Below are positions 31,403-33,731 of a DNA stretch of 33,731 bases, one piece after another. The DNA comes from Fischerella muscicola SAG 1427-1 = PCC 73103 (lineage in GTDB: Bacteria > Cyanobacteriota > Cyanobacteriia > Cyanobacteriales > Nostocaceae). The notes under the pieces are model-generated. The model worked only from the letters and a program-made list of their open reading frames with translations, was not told where the DNA came from and did no database searches. The stretch's first letter is position 1, and the number at the start of each line of letters is the position of its first letter. The DNA lies in NCBI RefSeq assembly GCF_000317245.1, contig NZ_AJLJ01000214.1:1-33731 (forward strand), in the 5' to 3' direction. The translations under genes were made by a program, and so were the position numbers.

Positions 31403-31981
31403 TTATGGTGTTCGCATTGGTAATGGTTTCCAATTAGAATATTCGCCCAGATGATTCCAGTATGCAATATAACCGACAAAAGCAAATATTAGGGCAGCAA
31501 TTACCAACAAAATTGCACCAAACAAGCGCCACTTACGATTTGTTTTCAGATACAGAGTTGGTGCAGCACAAACTCCACCTAATCCCGTTAAAATAAATCC
31601 AATTCCTGAGAGGAGTGGATTCCGTGTCAAATTCAGATTAATGATGCGTACCCCAATGACAATCGCAGCCAGTCCAGCAAAAAAGCCATAAATTGCTACT
31701 GTGAGCAAATCCCATCCCAAGGCTAAGGCTAAGGAAGCAGACAAAAATAAAATGCCAAACAATACTGTCATTTCACCATAAGCAATGTTGAAAACTCCCC
31801 GTACTGGCCACGTAAAAGTCATGTGTAAACCAGTAACTAGTGCGATCGCCCCTGTCATCCCAAATCCAGGAATCCAACGTTTTTGATAAGCGTGATCTAG
31901 GCCAAAATACACATAGCCAGCTAAAAGAAATAGTCCGGCTACCATATTAATCAACATCAAGGTGATATAGTTTACAAACAT
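31403..31981 (-). CDS. DUF981-type integral membrane protein
   Basis: The 192 residues have about six hydrophobic helices: about 4-26 (NYITLMLINMVAGLFLLAGYVYF), 40-55, 63-85, 90-112, 124-143 and 152-174. Polar conserved-looking positions are GLDHAYQKRWIPGFGM and HMTFTWPVRGVFNIAYGEMTVLFG; the latter resembles DUF981 membrane proteins found in archaea and bacteria. Function is unknown. It stands alone, with an inner-membrane location expected. Confidence 0.7.
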   Translation of the reverse strand: MFVNYITLMLINMVAGLFLLAGYVYFGLDHAYQKRWIPGFGMTGAIALVTGLHMTFTWPVRGVFNIAYGEMTVLFGILFLSASLALALGWDLLTVAIYGFFAGLAAIVIGVRIINLNLTRNPLLSGIGFILTGLGGVCAAPTLYLKTNRKWRLFGAILLVIAALIFAFVGYIAYWNHLGEYSNWKPLPMRTP

Positions 31982-32011
31982 TAATCTAGATGTAGATATA
32001 GTATTTAAGTT

Positions 32012-32260
32012 TTATTGGAGTATAAAATTAGCTGATTTTAAATCTATAGCTAGAAGCATTTTTTCAAATATTTCACGCAAGTTTTGAGTCCAATTGAGTA
32101 TAGTTAACGAGTAGCGGAAGTCCCCATCCTTATAACAGTAAAGCCTGACTTGTTCAATAGCCAAAATGTGATGCCCAATTTTGTCGGGGACAGTGCAACG
32201 GCACCGATATTTTATTTTCACCGAGATCCCTAATCGGCGGCTCGATAGTAAACCAGTCAC
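32012..32260 (-). CDS. Doubtful small ORF, 82 aa
   Basis: The N-terminal third is cysteine/arginine-rich (KIKYRCRCTVP) and the rest looks like plausible soluble protein (IEQVRLYCYKDGDFRYSLTILNW, then REIFEKMLLAIDL). There is no ribosome binding site at the ATG, and no family is recognised. It could be a decayed gene fragment or chance. It is listed because the 417 bp from 31982 to 32398 otherwise hold only the hairpin at 32261-32303. Confidence 0.25.
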   Translation of the reverse strand: MTGLLSSRRLGISVKIKYRCRCTVPDKIGHHILAIEQVRLYCYKDGDFRYSLTILNWTQNLREIFEKMLLAIDLKSANFILQ

Positions 32261-32303
32261 AGCAAGTAACAGGGGTGATATTACAACATCCCTGTTACTT
32301 GCT
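32261..32303. terminator. Perfect 14-bp hairpin
   Basis: AGCAAGTAACAGGG and CCCTGTTACTTGCT pair exactly around a 15-nt loop, 95 nt downstream of the minus-strand 171-aa gene. It has no T tract, so terminator use is tentative. Confidence 0.45.
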
Positions 32304-32398
32304 AGAGAAATCTGTTAACTAAACGTTTCACTCACACTCTTATTCTTACAACTCCCCAAACACGGAAGCATCCATCTTTTGAAATTTAGAAGAGGCGA

Positions 32399-32914
32399 TT
32401 AATAACCGACTCTAGTACCTAGAGAAAAGCTAACCGTGCATACACAATCACCTAAAACGTTAACTGTTCCCGTAAGCAGACCATTTTCACAAGTTGCTTG
32501 AAAACTAGTGGGTGGCATACCACCAATTAACTTGCCTTTGATCAGTTTAGCAATTGTGATCATACCTGTCTTGTTTACTTTTAAAAGAAGTTCCTTAGTA
32601 GTTGAATTGGGGAATAAATCATAGTCGTAACTTCCAAGGTCATTACCTGTTTGAGAGGGAACAAAAATCGTATCAGTTTGATTGACCCAGGCTTGAATAT
32701 TACCTGCAAGCACTTCTTGTCCATCTTTTGTATTCAAAGACAAAGCCCCATTTGCATACCAAACGACATCGCTTGTCTTCTCAGGGCGGTCAAGAGATTG
32801 ATGCAGGGTAACTGTAGCATAAACTGTTGCGATATCAGGAAACTCAACAGCTCCGCCTACTGCACCTTTTTTTGCCCAATCGAAAGTCGATTGCAGCATT
32901 TGTTTGCAATCCAT
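32399..32914 (-). CDS. Uncharacterised soluble protein, 171 aa
   Basis: No family is recognised. The protein begins MDCKQMLQSTFDWAKKGAVG and is then beta-strand rich (TVYATVTLHQSL, DVVWYANGALSLNTKDGQEV, DTIFVPSQTG, KELLLKVNKTG, GLLTGTVNVLGDCVCTVSFSLG). There is no signal peptide. Cysteines occur at residue 3, in ATCENG, and in GDCVCTVSF. A clear Shine-Dalgarno (AAGGAG about 8 nt before the ATG) supports the gene. The mainly beta composition could suit a lectin-like or capsid-like jelly-roll fold, but that is a guess. It is monocistronic. Confidence 0.6.
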   Translation of the reverse strand: MDCKQMLQSTFDWAKKGAVGGAVEFPDIATVYATVTLHQSLDRPEKTSDVVWYANGALSLNTKDGQEVLAGNIQAWVNQTDTIFVPSQTGNDLGSYDYDLFPNSTTKELLLKVNKTGMITIAKLIKGKLIGGMPPTSFQATCENGLLTGTVNVLGDCVCTVSFSLGTRVGY

Positions 32915-33500
32915 ATTATTGATCTCCTTGTAGTACTAAAAAAGGTTTGGGTAAGGAATATCCAGAAAATAAAATGTCGGACTATTTTGTGACAACAATT
33001 ACTGAGCGAGCAATATCAAAGCACGTTTTATACCAAATTCCTAAAACCTCATCACACATGAAAATTGTGTAAGTTAGCACAGCCGTACTAACCTATCATC
33101 TGCATATGTAGCCTGATGAAAGCGAAATGGTACTATTAACAACGCTGTGGAAAATTAGTATCTAATTTCCAATCCTGAAATTACTGAAATTACGAGTAAT
33201 GCTCTGAGAGGCTAGAAAATTACCTGTGACATTGATATTATGTGCGAGCAGCATACTATAGTTTGCTCATGCATTCAATCAGACTTCGCAGTTTGATACC
33301 ACTCAAAATAACTCTTCGTCTAGCACCCCATGTTTGAATATCCTACCGCATAAATACTGAACATTAATTTTCTTTGGTTTTTTTTAATGCTAAACCTTGA
33401 AAAGGAATTATGCATATTTATTGAACCAATATTGCAATACGCTTGGTGTTAAGGCTGTAAGCATTACTTATGATACGAAAAGAAGGAGGTTTGACTTGCT
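32915..33500. other. Gene-free stretch upstream of the 171-aa gene
   Basis: A+T rich, with no open frame of coding character on either strand and no RNA gene recognised. It should contain the promoter of the minus-strand 171-aa gene. Confidence 0.5.
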
Positions 33501-33509
33501 TACCGCAAC

Positions 33510-33679
33510 GGGAGCATCCCAAATATTCAAAAAACCCGTCTGCGATTGAAATCGCAGTCTCATAGTGAAAGTTTGCTTAAGCAGACTATTTGATTGATTT
33601 GAGTTGTATGAAGACGATTTGTGCTATTGACTAAGGGTTTACCCAAGCGCGGTATATTGAAAAAATTGGGATGCTCCCA
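33510..33679. mobile_element. MITE-like element with GGGAGCATCCCAA ends and two inner hairpins
   Basis: GGGAGCATCCCAA (33510-33522) is inverted as TTGGGATGCTCCC (33667-33679). Between them are two neighbouring hairpins: CTGCGATT/AATCGCAG (33540-33557) and the near-palindrome AGTTTGCTTAAGCAGACT (33570-33587). There is no coding sequence. The double-hairpin unit is of a kind I recognise from Nostocales intergenic DNA. Confidence 0.55.
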
Positions 33680-33731
33680 CCGCAACCTCGGTGTTTTGAT
33701 TTTTTGGAACGGAACTTAGATACAGGTTTTT

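Noticed and set aside
33483..33548. Short ORF after AAGGAGGTTTGACTTG
   Set aside because: It is only 17 codons from a TTG and runs through the inverted-repeat element.

Overview
The window looks like chromosomal DNA of a filamentous, probably heterocyst-forming cyanobacterium (Nostocales type). The evidence is psaM (photosystem I subunit XII), the fraC-fraD-fraE filament-integrity cluster, a CURT1/CAAD thylakoid-curvature protein, a CGLD27/Ycf36 protein, many GCGATCGC (HIP1) octamers, and the tandem heptamers and palindromic intergenic repeats typical of this group. I see no rRNA, no complete CRISPR array, no prophage and no transposase gene. All functions were assigned by reading translations by eye; no search was run.

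Layout. 1-1735: edge of a CRISPR-Cas locus on the minus strand, with a CARF-like gene broken by an in-frame TGA at the window edge and a Cas6 endoribonuclease with an added C-terminal helix-turn-helix. A perfect 24-bp palindrome lies just upstream of cas6. 1951-4342: ABC-2 exporter (ATPase and permease) and a small membrane protein. 4373-4795: remnant of a PheRS-like ligase. 4808-7162: D-ribulose-kinase-like FGGY kinase, psaM, and a small membrane/coiled-coil protein. 7163-7760: block of nested inverted repeats. 7761-12753: TPR protein, conserved hypothetical, GST, YajQ-family protein, an orphan metal-binding-type lipoprotein with altered ligands, and a DUF427 protein. 12915-17921: a divergent pair made of an unknown 507-aa protein and a GH38 alpha-mannosidase whose reading frame contains genomic repeats. 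18094-20998: initiator tRNA, asparaginase, CGLD27, RsfS and YqeK, all minus strand. 21215-24878: tRNA-Val, cysteine synthase, metallophosphoesterase and a disordered acidic protein. 25315-27195: CURT1/CAAD protein and a two-domain cobalamin adenosyltransferase. 27533-30147: fraC, fraD, fraE. 30346-32914: pentapeptide-repeat protein, DUF981-type membrane protein, an uncertain small ORF and an unknown 171-aa protein. 32915-33731: no gene seen, with hairpin repeats at the end.

Most neighbours are functionally unrelated housekeeping or accessory genes. The coherent groups are cas6 with the CARF-like gene, the ABC exporter pair, yqeK-rsfS-CGLD27, and fraCDE. The most unusual features are the Cas6-HTH fusion beside a perfect palindrome, the repeats translated in frame in the mannosidase, a solute-binding lipoprotein that has lost the family's histidine ligands, and several genes whose 5' leaders are made of tandem heptamers with no Shine-Dalgarno sequence.
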